A DNA stretch of 64,000 nt from Methanospirillum purgamenti (GCF_018502485.1 NZ_CP075546.1), one strand, 5' to 3'; shown: positions 45,926-54,030, counted from the first letter of the stretch. Made by a program: numbers and translations. The notes: a model not told the origin generated them from the sequence alone.

Positions 45926-46085
45926 TGAGTACACCTGGATCCTTCGAAAATGCCATAAAGGTTAGGATTGTCATTACCATTGGTTTTACCCATACATCAC
46001 CATGATCACAGATCTATGAATGGGTACTATATGCAAGGAAATAAGGTTCCTATCGTAGATTTGCTGCAAATGATTGAAAAAAAGA

Positions 46086-46682
46086 TTATGCAGAACTTTT
46101 CGGTAGTTCTACTTTCGTCTTTATTACTTCTACACGGCGGACTGGATGAAGCTCTTTTACTTTCTTAAAGAGTTCCTTTGCAAGGTCCCCATTAATGATA
46201 TTGTTTACAAATACACCTAACTCATTTTCTTTACCAAATACCAGAACATCTTCGGTAAGTATTCTCCGAATTTCGTGCTGCTGGCTCTGATCTGCACGAG
46301 TAAGGGTAAAGCATGTGACTGTTGCACGTACTTTGCATCCATCCTTTGTGACAAAATTTACCACGCAGTCAATTCTTGAGGTCCGGCGTTTTACCAGTGA
46401 TCTGATGAAATCACGCGCAAGTTCATGACCGATGAATGATGTGTATGCGGCATCACCTGCAACATTCGTAATTGCGAATTTCATCTTCACGTTCTGCTTT
46501 GTATAATCATTTACTAGTTCTGAAAGTGGTGCATGCATTACCCGGCCAATTAGTTTGCCAGGATCATCAGCCACAGTGTCCCCAAGGTATACTTTCCCTA
46601 CATTGTCAGGGCTATATACTTTGTACCAGGATTTTGCTTTCCATCCGTCAACTCTTCTTCCAGTTGGTTTTTTCGCTGCCAT
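46086..46682 (-). CDS. rps3ae: 30S ribosomal protein S3Ae (eS1)
   Basis: 198 residues. The RVDGWKAKSWYKVYSPDNVGKVYLGDTVADDP start, HELARDFIRSLVKRRTSRIDCVV core and LHPVRRVEVIKTKVELP end identify S3Ae. It heads towards serS on the minus strand and follows pcc1, recJ-like and rps15, a conserved archaeal cluster. Confidence 0.97.
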   Translation of the reverse strand: MAAKKPTGRRVDGWKAKSWYKVYSPDNVGKVYLGDTVADDPGKLIGRVMHAPLSELVNDYTKQNVKMKFAITNVAGDAAYTSFIGHELARDFIRSLVKRRTSRIDCVVNFVTKDGCKVRATVTCFTLTRADQSQQHEIRRILTEDVLVFGKENELGVFVNNIINGDLAKELFKKVKELHPVRRVEVIKTKVELPKSSA

Positions 46683-46760
46683 TATTCACACCTTTTTACA
46701 TAATGATGCATATGTTCTGACTTCCTCTATTGATGAATTAATTATGAACCGGCTTTTGTC

Positions 46761-47024
46761 TCAATCCGGATTTATAATGCCCTTTTCTCCTGAAATTTTC
46801 CCAGTTTGCGCAGGGCTTTCACATACTTCTTCAGCTACGATGATATTCATGAGGTAATCGTCCATTGAAGCGATAACAGATCTGGTTTTTGTGCTACAGA
46901 TTCGGGTAATAACATAATTACCTGCTGCAGTCGTTGTCATCTCCGACAGATTATCTGCAGCAACCGATCCGGCAATACATTCTGACTGTGCATGGCAGGT
47001 CTTTATTATACCTTCAATCTTCAT
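46761..47024 (-). CDS. pcc1: KEOPS complex subunit Pcc1
   Basis: 87 residues from the ATG at 47024, whose first bases overlap the recJ-like stop (ATGA). It shows the small alpha/beta fold of Pcc1 with the family pattern of a basic R-x-K-T-R-S segment before a long helix (STKTRSVIASMDDYLMNIIVAEEV). KEOPS makes t6A37 on tRNAs. Neighbours S15, RecJ-like and S3Ae match the usual archaeal arrangement. Confidence 0.82.
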   Translation of the reverse strand: MKIEGIIKTCHAQSECIAGSVAADNLSEMTTTAAGNYVITRICSTKTRSVIASMDDYLMNIIVAEEVCESPAQTGKISGEKGIINPD

Positions 47025-48247
47025 GACCCACAAACCTCTGCTATTCCTGAAACGAATTTATCCAGATGTTCACAAGCGAATGTTGCTCCAGCCCGACTTT
47101 GATGACCTCCACCATGACCACCAAATTCCTGAGCGATGTCATGGACTACCTCTCCTAGAATTATTCCACTTTTTGGATTTGATCTGATGGAACAGGAACA
47201 ACTGCCATCATCTTTCTTCACTGCGACAATGACAGGAAATGAAAGAGGGATATTATGGAAGATTGTGTCAGCAAGATCACTGGCGAGGTGTTGATTTGAG
47301 CATAAAACAGGTGTGGTGGCATCTGATGGTGGTATGGTAAGAAACTGGTTCATCTCATGAATCAAGGCCTTCCGATGTGATCGGGCCACACCAAAGGCTT
47401 TTTCAGTCAGTTTAGATGAACGCAGACAAAGGGATACAGCTGTACTCCCTGCACCTGCTTTTCCACATGAATCAACAACAAATGCCATATCCTGCGCGTG
47501 TTCAACAACTTCACGCTCTAATACCCATACATCTCCCCATATAGAACTCAACGTTTCTGTCCGGCAGATTTCTGAAGCCTGAAGAACCAGGAGTGAACAG
47601 AGGAGATCTTTCTGGAGGGTATCTCCTGATGAAACCTCTTGGATCAGGTTTTTAGACTCTTCTTCTGATCCTGACAATCCGTTGAGAAAGGGTTTTGTTG
47701 CAAGCTCTATTTGTTCGGCTGGATTTCTGCCAGGAAGAGTAATGCCTCTTTTTTTACTGATTATCCCGTTTCCAAGGGCTTCACGGTAAATTTCCTGGTT
47801 TTTTCCGGTAAGAGTCTGATTGTCCCCGATAATCCCAAGAAGGATGAGACCTGCAAGATCTCTGTTATCTCCCAGGGCATTTGCAACAAGATAGGCAGCA
47901 CCTGCTGCACTTAAATCCTTATCACCATTGATTCCGTCAAGTCTTGGATTGACATGGTATGGCCCCTCAAAAAATGACAGATGATGATCAATGACCATAG
48001 TATCCTCAGGCAGTTCTGTAAGACCTGATCCAAGATCACATAATAAAAGAGGCTTTGTTTTCGGGAGGTTTTTTTCAGATAACCGGGGGGTTATCCGGAG
48101 TCTGAATGGGATGCTGGCTCGGTATAGTGCCATTGCCATGATCGATCCTGCTGCAATACCATCTGCATCATGGTGACAGAGCACTTCAACGTATCTCTGT
48201 CTTAATAACTCATTTGCAAGATCTTTTGCAGCAGTATCAATGGACAT
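47021..48247 (-). CDS. RecJ-like DHH phosphoesterase
   Basis: 408 residues. The DHH motifs are visible: LCHHDADGIAAGSIM (motif I), LLCDLGSG (II), VIDHHLSF (III, the DHH signature) and the C-terminal DHHA1 with GGHGGGHQSRAGATF. Archaeal members bind GINS (GAN) or act as single-strand exonucleases; which applies here is open. The stop overlaps pcc1. Located between rps15 and pcc1. Confidence 0.88.
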   Translation of the reverse strand: MSIDTAAKDLANELLRQRYVEVLCHHDADGIAAGSIMAMALYRASIPFRLRITPRLSEKNLPKTKPLLLCDLGSGLTELPEDTMVIDHHLSFFEGPYHVNPRLDGINGDKDLSAAGAAYLVANALGDNRDLAGLILLGIIGDNQTLTGKNQEIYREALGNGIISKKRGITLPGRNPAEQIELATKPFLNGLSGSEEESKNLIQEVSSGDTLQKDLLCSLLVLQASEICRTETLSSIWGDVWVLEREVVEHAQDMAFVVDSCGKAGAGSTAVSLCLRSSKLTEKAFGVARSHRKALIHEMNQFLTIPPSDATTPVLCSNQHLASDLADTIFHNIPLSFPVIVAVKKDDGSCSCSIRSNPKSGIILGEVVHDIAQEFGGHGGGHQSRAGATFACEHLDKFVSGIAEVCGS

Positions 48248-48260
48248 ATCAATCGCAGGA

Positions 48261-48719
48261 TTATCTGGACAGGAGAATTTCTGCTGTATCTGGCTTGTAA
48301 ACCCAGCCTTTTGGAAGCTTTTTGCTTTTCACGTAATATTTTACAAGTCTGCGAACTTTTGACTCGGTCAGCATGAGCTGGCGTTTGTTATGAACATCAC
48401 GTTTGTTCTCAGAGAGGTGTTTTCTCATACCGAGTGCTCTCTGAATCAAGTTGCGAAGATCCTCAGGAATTTCTGTTCCAAGGTCATTCTCACGGAGTAT
48501 CTGTGTAATTTTCTTACCTGTGGCAAGTTTTACACTGGGGACACCGTACTTATCACGCATAACAAGCCCAATTTCAGCGGTTGAACTTCCTTGTCTGCGC
48601 AGGTCGACAATCTGCTTGATGATGCTTTCCTTGTCAGTATTGGACCATTCCGGTGCCTGTGTCCGGTAGGGTCTGACTGAACGTGAAATACCTCTTCTAC
48701 GGGCATGCATTCGTGCCAT
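48261..48719 (-). CDS. rps15: 30S ribosomal protein S15
   Basis: 152 residues. The start at 48719 is preferred over an in-frame upstream ATG because AGGAGG lies 9 nt before it and because MARMHARRRGISRSVRPYRTQAPEW is the usual archaeal S15 N-terminus. The core STAEIGLVMRDKYGVPSVK and the C-terminal RLVKYYVKSKKLPKGWVYKPDTA are typical. Confidence 0.97.
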   Translation of the reverse strand: MARMHARRRGISRSVRPYRTQAPEWSNTDKESIIKQIVDLRRQGSSTAEIGLVMRDKYGVPSVKLATGKKITQILRENDLGTEIPEDLRNLIQRALGMRKHLSENKRDVHNKRQLMLTESKVRRLVKYYVKSKKLPKGWVYKPDTAEILLSR

Positions 48720-48907
48720 TTCTATATCCTCCTGTAAACAGAGCAAAATCCTGAGAGAGAAAAGAGCCAGATAATATAACCTGCTAACTCTCTGCAATCC
48801 CAAAGCCCCGGATTGAGGGCAGTGATAGTAATCACGTCGGATTTGCGTCTGCCAGCACTATGAAAAGTGCGGTATATAGTAAATCTTTACAGATGATAAG
48901 GGTACTG

Positions 48908-50134
48908 TCAGGCACCCCATTGATTGATGAGGTTTATGAGTGTTCGAAATCCTTCCAGCTCCAGGGAGAGAACTTCATCCCGAGTCATGCCCATAGATGT
49001 TTCCCCATCAGCTGTCAGCATGTCAGGCCCGCGGATAATTGTCCGTTGGACTCCGTCAGCGGATAATATTCTTTCAGCTTCAGAGTTATGGACAAAGGAT
49101 CTTCCTGGTATGATTATAGTTTCAGGTAATTCGTGAAGGTTGAGTCCCTTCAAATCATCAACAGTTATGAGATCTGCAATTTCTTTCTTCACTGGTGTTA
49201 CGAGTTTTTTGCCCCCTCTGCTTTCAATTATTTGAGAGATATATGGGGCTGCGATGCTTCCGGTGATGATTGATGCATGTTTGGTGACTTTTGGAAGTGT
49301 CTGCAGAAGTTTATTCTCTTTCAATAGAATAAACGGGGATCCAAGGTCGGGATCACATAAGGGTGTTCCGGAGATTCTCATGTGTGTTATCTTTTTCACA
49401 CTTCTGACAAGCCTTGAGAACTCCTCAATTGAATGAACCGGTTGATCTGATATGATCGGAGCATTATTGAGGATGAGACCCTGCTCTGGAGTATTAGCAA
49501 ACCTCATTAATATTGTTCCTTTGACTCCTGCCTGTTCAAGCCAATGGATTGTATTATAGAGTTCATCTCCATCGTTTACGCCGGGGAGTATCACAAGCGC
49601 GGCGTACACATCGATCTCTTTGGCAAGCCGGAGAAGTACTTCCAGTGAAGCATCAGGTGTGGGATCATTCATAAATGAACGACGGAGTTCCGGTTTATGG
49701 GAAAATACAGTAAATGAAATCTCCTGTAGTCCGTTCTCTATGAGAAAGTCTGCGATATCCGGATTATCAAATCCTTTCCCACTGGTATAACCAATATGGA
49801 GTGGCGCTTCTAGTGTTCCTAAAAGTTCGATGAGATCAGAAAATTCCGGATAACAACTTGGATCTCCACCTCCGGAAATTGTGATCCTGGTTAGATCACC
49901 ACTTAACACCTGAAGATCAGCCAGAACTTTTTCTGCGACATCCCGGAGAGGAATAAAGCCCGAATATTTTTCCTGCACACTCCGTGTACAGTAATCACAG
50001 CCTTTTGTGAATGGAAGACAGTATCTGCATCCAAAGGCAGGAACCTCCTTTGCATGCTTAAAATAACAGTATGAACAAAATCCACGGCAATCCACGCCAG
50101 GTCTGCCCCCGATATCCACAGTCAGCTGTACCAT
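48908..50134 (-). CDS. mmp10: Methanogenesis marker 10, radical SAM methyltransferase of McrA arginine
   Basis: 408 residues. The N-terminal VDIGGRPGVDCRGFCSYCYFK carries the CX3CX2C cluster ligands, and a further Cys-rich segment (CRYCLPFTKGCDYC) follows. ISGGGDPSCYPE and the LPGVND loop are typical of the radical-SAM barrel. Mmp10 C-methylates an arginine of methyl-coenzyme M reductase, using a cobalamin as well. Its presence supports the methanogen assignment. It is transcribed towards rps15. Confidence 0.9.
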   Translation of the reverse strand: MVQLTVDIGGRPGVDCRGFCSYCYFKHAKEVPAFGCRYCLPFTKGCDYCTRSVQEKYSGFIPLRDVAEKVLADLQVLSGDLTRITISGGGDPSCYPEFSDLIELLGTLEAPLHIGYTSGKGFDNPDIADFLIENGLQEISFTVFSHKPELRRSFMNDPTPDASLEVLLRLAKEIDVYAALVILPGVNDGDELYNTIHWLEQAGVKGTILMRFANTPEQGLILNNAPIISDQPVHSIEEFSRLVRSVKKITHMRISGTPLCDPDLGSPFILLKENKLLQTLPKVTKHASIITGSIAAPYISQIIESRGGKKLVTPVKKEIADLITVDDLKGLNLHELPETIIIPGRSFVHNSEAERILSADGVQRTIIRGPDMLTADGETSMGMTRDEVLSLELEGFRTLINLINQWGA

Positions 50135-50217
50135 CCCAGATTGGTCTGTACCAAAAGTGGAAAAAGAAACCGATCAAACAGTATCTTTATGTGTTGAAAA
50201 ATACTACATGTTTCCGC

Positions 50218-50290
50218 GCCTCAGTGGCTTAGCTGGCAGAGCGGTTGACTTGTAATCAACAGGTCCCGAGTTCAAATCTCGGCTGAGGCT
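50218..50290 (+). tRNA. tRNA-Thr (TGT)
   Basis: Cloverleaf: acceptor GCCTCAG/CTGAGGC, anticodon stem GTTGA/TCAAC with loop CTTGTAA (TGT), T-arm CCGAG/CTCGG with TTCAAAT, discriminator T, no encoded CCA. The foreign-looking segment begins right after it, so its 3' end is a candidate attachment site. Confidence 0.96.
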
Positions 50291-50367
50291 TCAAAACAAA
50301 AGTTTTAGGCTCTAAAATTATTCGGGCACGTATTGAACTTCTTTTTCTATGGGTGTGTTGTTCAGGT

Positions 50368-50382
50368 GTTCACGGCGTGAAC
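50368..50382. repeat. Palindrome near the element's left edge
   Basis: GTTCACG and CGTGAAC flank a single central G, about 80 bp past tRNA-Thr. The stretch 50291-50580 is otherwise without a supported gene; it is AT-rich towards its right end. Confidence 0.45.
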
Positions 50383-50580
50383 ATTCTGATATTGTCGTAT
50401 GACTTGGTCTGGTTTGACCAATGCCGGGTGCCATGAATCGTCTCCTTCTCTTGTTCTGAGTCATAGGATCAATTTCAGATCTTCGAAATTTTATCATATA
50501 TATCTGCTATAATTTTTATAGCTAAACAATATTCTCATTACGAGCGAAGTGATTGATTCTGTAATTTCAAAAAAAAATAA

Positions 50581-50631
50581 TTTTTTCTTGGGGGTGTGTA
50601 CAGGAAGTGGTACAACAGGTACATGTGGTCC
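50581..50631 (+). repeat. Dispersed element repeat, copy A
   Basis: A-rich lead-in, TTTTTTCTTGGGGG, then a variant TGTGTACAGGAAGTGG and the TACAACAGGTACATGT core. It is 5' truncated in the tract (five G) and diverges after the core. Copies B, C and D are direct; E is inverted in the helicase gene. Confidence 0.75.
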
Positions 50632-50673
50632 AATTTGGTTGGGGCCACACCCAGGTTATGAGATCAAAAAATA

Positions 50674-50764
50674 TTTTTTCTTGGGGGGGGTCTCTACAGG
50701 AAGTGGAACATCTGGAACATGTGTAACAGGTTGATCAGGGTGATGATGGAGAAAATTTGGATCA
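50674..50764 (+). repeat. Dispersed element repeat, copy B
   Basis: TTTTTTCTT followed by eight G, then TCTCTACAGGAAGTGG and AACATCTGGAACATGTG. Its tail GATCAGGGTGATGATGGAG and AAAATTTGGATCAC is shared with copy C. The 50765-50863 stretch after it has no supported gene. Confidence 0.8.
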
Positions 50765-50863
50765 CGCACACAGAGCCACGCTATTGCCACTCAAGAAGTT
50801 AGTCATAGAATGTGTCGGATGAAAAAAGATCTGGCTATCTGGTGGCCCTGTTTGAACCATTTT

Positions 50864-51478
50864 TCATTTGATTGATATGAGTGCTTCATATTGTTCACGG
50901 TGCATCTTCTTCAGCTTCCCCTGGTGAAGCTCAGTGAAGCGCCCTTTACCCATACCTACCATGGTCCCGATCTTGCTATATGACATACCCCCCGCCTGAA
51001 GCTTTGACAGGTGATTCACAAGATGACCCCGGACATCATCAGTGATCACAACCCAGTCATCTAGGTCAGTAGGTGCAACCTGATCATTCACCTGTGAACA
51101 TTGCGTGGTCAGGTGGTGGCCAGGTGTTGTTTGTGGTTCTTTTTCCGGTATTACTTCAGGTATAACTTCAGGTTGTACCGGTTCATTCTCTGGTATAACG
51201 TCGGTTATACTGGCATATGCGGCACCTGGTCCGGTTGCCTGCTCTTGAAACGGTATAACTCCGCGCTGTTCAATTGCTTCAATTCGAGCCGTAAGGTCTC
51301 TTACCTGCTCATAAATTGAAGTTTCAGTTGTACCGGTGTTACCTGGTATAACTTCTAATCCGAGTGCCTGACGGATCAGATCGCACATGGTTGTACTGAA
51401 TGGCTTGTCACCCGCCCTGGTCCTGACTGCCTGGTAGAGATCTTCAGGCATTGAGATCGCGGTCTTGATAGTTTTCAT
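50864..51478 (-). CDS. RHH/HTH DNA-binding protein (candidate partition or replication regulator)
   Basis: 204 residues. The N-terminal ribbon-helix-helix (KTIKTAISMPEDLYQAVRTRAG, about 1-45) has a short coiled-coil-like stretch (about 55-72). A low-complexity linker with repeated VIPE motifs (about 90-125) connects to a C-terminal HTH-like region (about 150-204). Start fixed by GAGGTGG before the ATG. GGTATAAC iterons lie in its promoter and inside its coding sequence. Not recognised as a named Rep or Par family; RHH proteins of this kind often repress their own gene and bind centromere iterons. Confidence 0.6.
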   Translation of the reverse strand: MKTIKTAISMPEDLYQAVRTRAGDKPFSTTMCDLIRQALGLEVIPGNTGTTETSIYEQVRDLTARIEAIEQRGVIPFQEQATGPGAAYASITDVIPENEPVQPEVIPEVIPEKEPQTTPGHHLTTQCSQVNDQVAPTDLDDWVVITDDVRGHLVNHLSKLQAGGMSYSKIGTMVGMGKGRFTELHQGKLKKMHREQYEALISIK

Positions 51479-51645
51479 GAGTCCACCTCATACCGGTTAT
51501 ACCAGTATAACTGTGAGTTATACTCATGGGTATTTAATGGTTGTACTAGAGTTATACCAGTTATACCAATTAGGTAAAGGCACCCTAACCATTTCTGGCG
51601 GTCCAAGTAAACACACATGGTCATAACCGGTAACACGGTGTTACC
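51147..51645. repeat. Iteron cluster, GGTTATACC type
   Basis: About 17 copies of an 8-9 bp motif (GGTATAAC or its complement GTTATACC, with TTGTACC and GGTATTAC variants) lie between 51147 and 51645. Examples are 51159, 51192, 51203, 51252, 51345, 51495, 51504, 51516, 51551 and 51560. The upstream block 51495-51567 overlaps the promoter of the RHH/HTH gene. A GGTAACAC/GTGTTACC inverted repeat closes the cluster at 51629-51645. Copies inside the gene encode the VIP motifs. Confidence 0.7.
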
Positions 51646-51744
51646 CGTTCCATGCCTGCACGGATGATATCATGTCAACCACTGCCACCATGGCAGCGGT
51701 TACCACAAAAACTGATTCGCACCAGATCCCGGATTTTAAAAAAA

Positions 51745-51834
51745 TGTCTTGGGGGGGGGTCTCTACAGGAAATGGAACATCTGGAAAATGTGTACCAAGT
51801 TGATCAGGGCGGTGCTGGAGAAAATTTGGATCAC
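51745..51834 (+). repeat. Dispersed element repeat, copy C
   Basis: TGTCTT followed by nine G, then TCTCTACAGGAAATGG and AACATCTGGAAAATGTG, with the GATCAGGGCGGTGCTGGAG and AAAATTTGGATCAC tail as in copy B. It lies between the iterons and the small-protein operon. The rest of 51646-51899 has no supported gene. Confidence 0.8.
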
Positions 51835-51899
51835 TCTCACAAAGTCAAGATAGTAAAATAAGAGAATATTGGGGGTTTATTTTTGATTTGCTCACATAA

Positions 51900-52172
51900 T
51901 CAGATCACCCGCACAATCCCTGCTGCCAGTGCCCGGTCCACCAGGTCGTCACCCAGGCACGACCGGATAAACGGCAGGCTGGTGCTGTGAATTGCGGGTG
52001 TGTTATGAGGAGTGGTCGTGATAGTACAAATGAGGTTATTGTTCTTTTTCAAACCTTGGTTTACTTCAGGGTGAGTAACAAGATATTCATTAACAATATG
52101 AGAAATAAATGCCTTACCGTCATTCGTTTCCATAAATTCTGCCATTGCCCTTTTAATAAGATCTTCATTCAT
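51900..52172 (-). CDS. Small protein, paralogue of the 52471 gene product
   Basis: 90 residues from the ATG at 52172 (GAGG upstream). The N-terminal MNEDLIKRAMAEFMETNDGKAFISHIV and the C-terminal DDLVDRALAAGIVRVI match the N- and C-termini of the 52471-52797 product, so the two arose by duplication. No known family recognised. Last gene of the minus-strand operon. An in-frame upstream ATG at 52235 would overlap the previous gene. Confidence 0.6.
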   Translation of the reverse strand: MNEDLIKRAMAEFMETNDGKAFISHIVNEYLVTHPEVNQGLKKNNNLICTITTTPHNTPAIHSTSLPFIRSCLGDDLVDRALAAGIVRVI

Positions 52173-52197
52173 AATTTCAATATCCTCTGATTTGGCC

Positions 52198-52458
52198 CTA
52201 ATAAATAATTCCAGGGATTTCGGTTCCTTCTCCAACTACAACTGTAAACCCATCTGGAACCCCAGCCCATTCTGGTCTTATCCCTCTGACTTCACGTTCA
52301 TTTACGATTTTCAAAGGAGATGTAATAAGGGCTTTAATGGAATCTCTTAGTGCCTCAAGTTTTGTTTTAGGGCCATCAGCGATCTTGACATCAAATAGTC
52401 CCAAGTCCGCGATCAAATACATGTGCGGTTCATTGCCCCCATGAACCCAGAATGTCAT
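52198..52458 (-). CDS. Small hypothetical protein
   Basis: 86 residues, no recognised domain. It is mixed alpha/beta with a charged central helix (TKLEALRDSIKALITSPLKIVNEREV) and a hydrophobic, glycine-rich C-terminus (VPDGFTVVVGEGTEIPG). Lies between the two paralogous small genes on the same strand, 12 bp after the upstream gene. Confidence 0.55.
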   Translation of the reverse strand: MTFWVHGGNEPHMYLIADLGLFDVKIADGPKTKLEALRDSIKALITSPLKIVNEREVRGIRPEWAGVPDGFTVVVGEGTEIPGIIY

Positions 52459-52470
52459 TTTTTCTGAAAT

Positions 52471-52797
52471 TTAGACCACCACCGGGAGGCCTGACTTGAT
52501 ACTCTGCTCTATCAGTGCCTTCGGGTCCGGGTGCCCGAGACCAACCAGTCGGACCAGGTCGGGCAGGTCAGACACATACACCCGAAACCCTCGGGCTGTT
52601 GCCTCATTGGGATGAGAATCAACTTTGGTGTGCTTTGCCGCGTGTCTAATAAATGCTTGCTTTATTATTTCCTGTCCTTCGGGTGATGCTGCAAATTCGT
52701 TTAATGCTTGAATCAAAACTTCATTCATTTGTATTCCTCGAATTAATTTCTCGTTGATCGGTTCATCATGCAGGGTGCGAGAAAGAAGAGTGTTCAT
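52471..52797 (-). CDS. Small protein, paralogue of the 51900 gene product
   Basis: 108 residues from the ATG at 52797, which overlaps the stop of the upstream mini-gene (ATGA). An internal ATG at 52728, preceded by GAGG, would give an 85-residue form that starts like the paralogue (MNEVLIQALNEFAASPEGQEII). Both starts may be used. The C-terminal ALIEQSIKSGLPVVV resembles LVDRALAAGIVRVI of the 51900 product. Function unknown. Confidence 0.6.
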   Translation of the reverse strand: MNTLLSRTLHDEPINEKLIRGIQMNEVLIQALNEFAASPEGQEIIKQAFIRHAAKHTKVDSHPNEATARGFRVYVSDLPDLVRLVGLGHPDPKALIEQSIKSGLPVVV

Positions 52798-52922
52798 TCT
52801 TCAGCCTCCTGGAAGGCACACTCATCTTTCAGCTCGCAAAAGCAGAGCCCCGGTACTTCCGGATCATCCTTCAGGTGGGCACAGTCAGGACACCTAAGCC
52901 CATTGTAAAAAGTGGAAGCCAT
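52794..52922 (-). CDS. Cys-rich mini-protein
   Basis: 42 residues. CPDCAHL near the N-terminus and a later CFCELKDEC give five or six Cys, suggesting a small zinc ribbon. It overlaps the following gene by 4 bp (ATGA). No family recognised; coding status rests on the overlap and the zinc-like pattern. Confidence 0.5.
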   Translation of the reverse strand: MASTFYNGLRCPDCAHLKDDPEVPGLCFCELKDECAFQEAEE

Positions 52923-52924
52923 TG

Positions 52925-53134
52925 TTACCACACCTGGCCCCATACGCCACCGTTGCCCCGGTACTCACCTGGCCGGTAGTTGTCATAGATCCATTCGATG
53001 CTGGGTGTTTGGTGCAGATCAGCCTGCAGGCCCTGGTAAAAGAGATCTGTGTCGGTCATGTGATAGTATGCACACGACTCTGAGCACAGGTCTTTCACAG
53101 TACACTCACGGCAGACACAACAGTCAGCAACCAT
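52925..53134 (-). CDS. Cys-rich small protein
   Basis: 69 residues from the ATG at 53134, chosen over an upstream ATG because GGAGG precedes it and the previous gene ends only 10 bp later. CCVCRECTVKDLCSESCAYYH is a dense Cys/His cluster near the N-terminus; the rest is acidic and aromatic (WIYDNYRPGEYRGNGG). Zinc or iron-sulfur binding is plausible. Unrecognised. Confidence 0.55.
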   Translation of the reverse strand: MVADCCVCRECTVKDLCSESCAYYHMTDTDLFYQGLQADLHQTPSIEWIYDNYRPGEYRGNGGVWGQVW

Positions 53135-53366
53135 AGGGATCAACCTCCTGCATGGCCTCCAGTCGGGTGACGACTGTCTGGAGTTCCTCCAGGACCAGAT
53201 CCAACCGTGTTGAAACACATACCCGGTCATCCGGTGCACGGTTGCCATGAATCTCATGCTGACAGACAAGCCGGCACTCATTCAGGATCTTCTGGTAGTC
53301 TGCAGCCCGAGAGTAATAGGCAGGAGAGTATACCGGCCCGGTCCCGGTCATGGCCTCAGCGCTCAT
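53124..53366 (-). CDS. Small hypothetical protein
   Basis: 80 residues. C-terminal half is a predicted helix (TRLDLVLEELQTVVTRLEAMQEVD) that could dimerise; three Cys and two His in the middle (NECRLVCQHEIHGN...RVCV). Its ATG overlaps the upstream stop (ATGA), and its tail overlaps the next gene by 11 bp. No family recognised. Confidence 0.55.
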   Translation of the reverse strand: MSAEAMTGTGPVYSPAYYSRAADYQKILNECRLVCQHEIHGNRAPDDRVCVSTRLDLVLEELQTVVTRLEAMQEVDPYGC

Positions 53367-53659
53367 GCTGTGACCTCACCAGAAGCAGGAGAGAGTAATA
53401 CTCTCCTGATGTTGTCGGCCGCCTGCAGGACCCTCCTCGGCAGGGTCAGGATCTCACCGGACGGGAACCGGATCTCCACGTTGCCCCGCCTGGTGTATGC
53501 AGTCCCGGCAGGTCCGAGACTTGCCCGGCTCTGGTCCCTCAGGGGAATGGTATACCCACGCTTGAGCAGGGGCATATCATTATCAGAAATTAAGTAAGAG
53601 TCTGTACCGCTCTCTAGTAGGAGCCCGGCCGGGGTGTGGTGGATTGTGCAAGAATCCAT
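53363..53659 (-). CDS. Small hypothetical protein
   Basis: 98 residues, mostly beta-strand-like (SCTIHHTPAGLLLESG, GNVEIRFPSGEILTLP) with a short helix before the end. It is separated by 1 bp from the upstream mini-gene and coupled by ATGA to the next. No known domain. Confidence 0.55.
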   Translation of the reverse strand: MDSCTIHHTPAGLLLESGTDSYLISDNDMPLLKRGYTIPLRDQSRASLGPAGTAYTRRGNVEIRFPSGEILTLPRRVLQAADNIRRVLLSPASGEVTA

Positions 53660-53660
53660 C

Positions 53661-53807
53661 TTATACCACTCCTGCCTTCTGTTCTCTTCTGAACGCTACC
53701 AGGCACATACCGACCTGCACATTGTCTTTGCAGTAACTTGAGCACGTGCCGTTTCTGCCTGCATGGCACATCTGACACATGCGCATTCTTTCATAAATCG
53801 TTGTCAT
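53661..53807 (-). CDS. Cys-rich mini-protein
   Basis: 48 residues with CQMCHAGRNGTCSSYC followed by a further Cys (GMCLV), a compact zinc-finger-like pattern. Second gene of the minus-strand operon; 1 bp separates its stop from the next ATG. No family recognised. Confidence 0.5.
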   Translation of the reverse strand: MTTIYERMRMCQMCHAGRNGTCSSYCKDNVQVGMCLVAFRREQKAGVV

Positions 53808-53829
53808 TTCTTCCACGTCCAAAATTTTT

Positions 53830-53991
53830 TTACCAGTCTTTCACTGGTATTTGTTCAACTACTTCCTTCATCATCTGGAGCCAGTCCGGGTATTCCACTC
53901 CATACTTCTCGTGCTCTTTCCAGTTCCCCTGGAGGTCGGCCATGCTGTAACCCTTCGCTTCATACTTTTTTACCATGGTTTTGGTGTTCAT
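53830..53991 (-). CDS. Small acidic/basic helical protein, first gene of the operon
   Basis: 53 residues, mainly helical, with KTMVKKYEAKGYSMADLQGNW and a Trp-containing EYPDWLQMMKEVVEQI segment. A GAGGTGA ribosome-binding site precedes the ATG at 53991. It leads the minus-strand operon of nine small genes. Function unknown. Confidence 0.5.
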   Translation of the reverse strand: MNTKTMVKKYEAKGYSMADLQGNWKEHEKYGVEYPDWLQMMKEVVEQIPVKDW

Positions 53992-54030
53992 CTCTGTCAC
54001 CTCACTACACTACCATATTTGCCTCGATCG

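Noticed and set aside
48720..48803. N-terminal extension of ribosomal protein S15
   Set aside because: AGGAGG lies directly before the inner ATG at 48719 and the extension contains hydrophobic sequence foreign to S15.
50549..50734. Open frame on the plus strand through repeat copies A and B (GTGTTGTTGTCG-like Gly/Thr-rich peptide)
   Set aside because: It consists only of the repeat and has no ribosome-binding site or homologous frame in copies C and D; the conserved frame of the repeat is on the other strand.
51160..51570. Iterons considered as a CRISPR array
   Set aside because: Units are only 8-9 bp, irregularly spaced and in both orientations, with no spacers of constant length and no cas genes.
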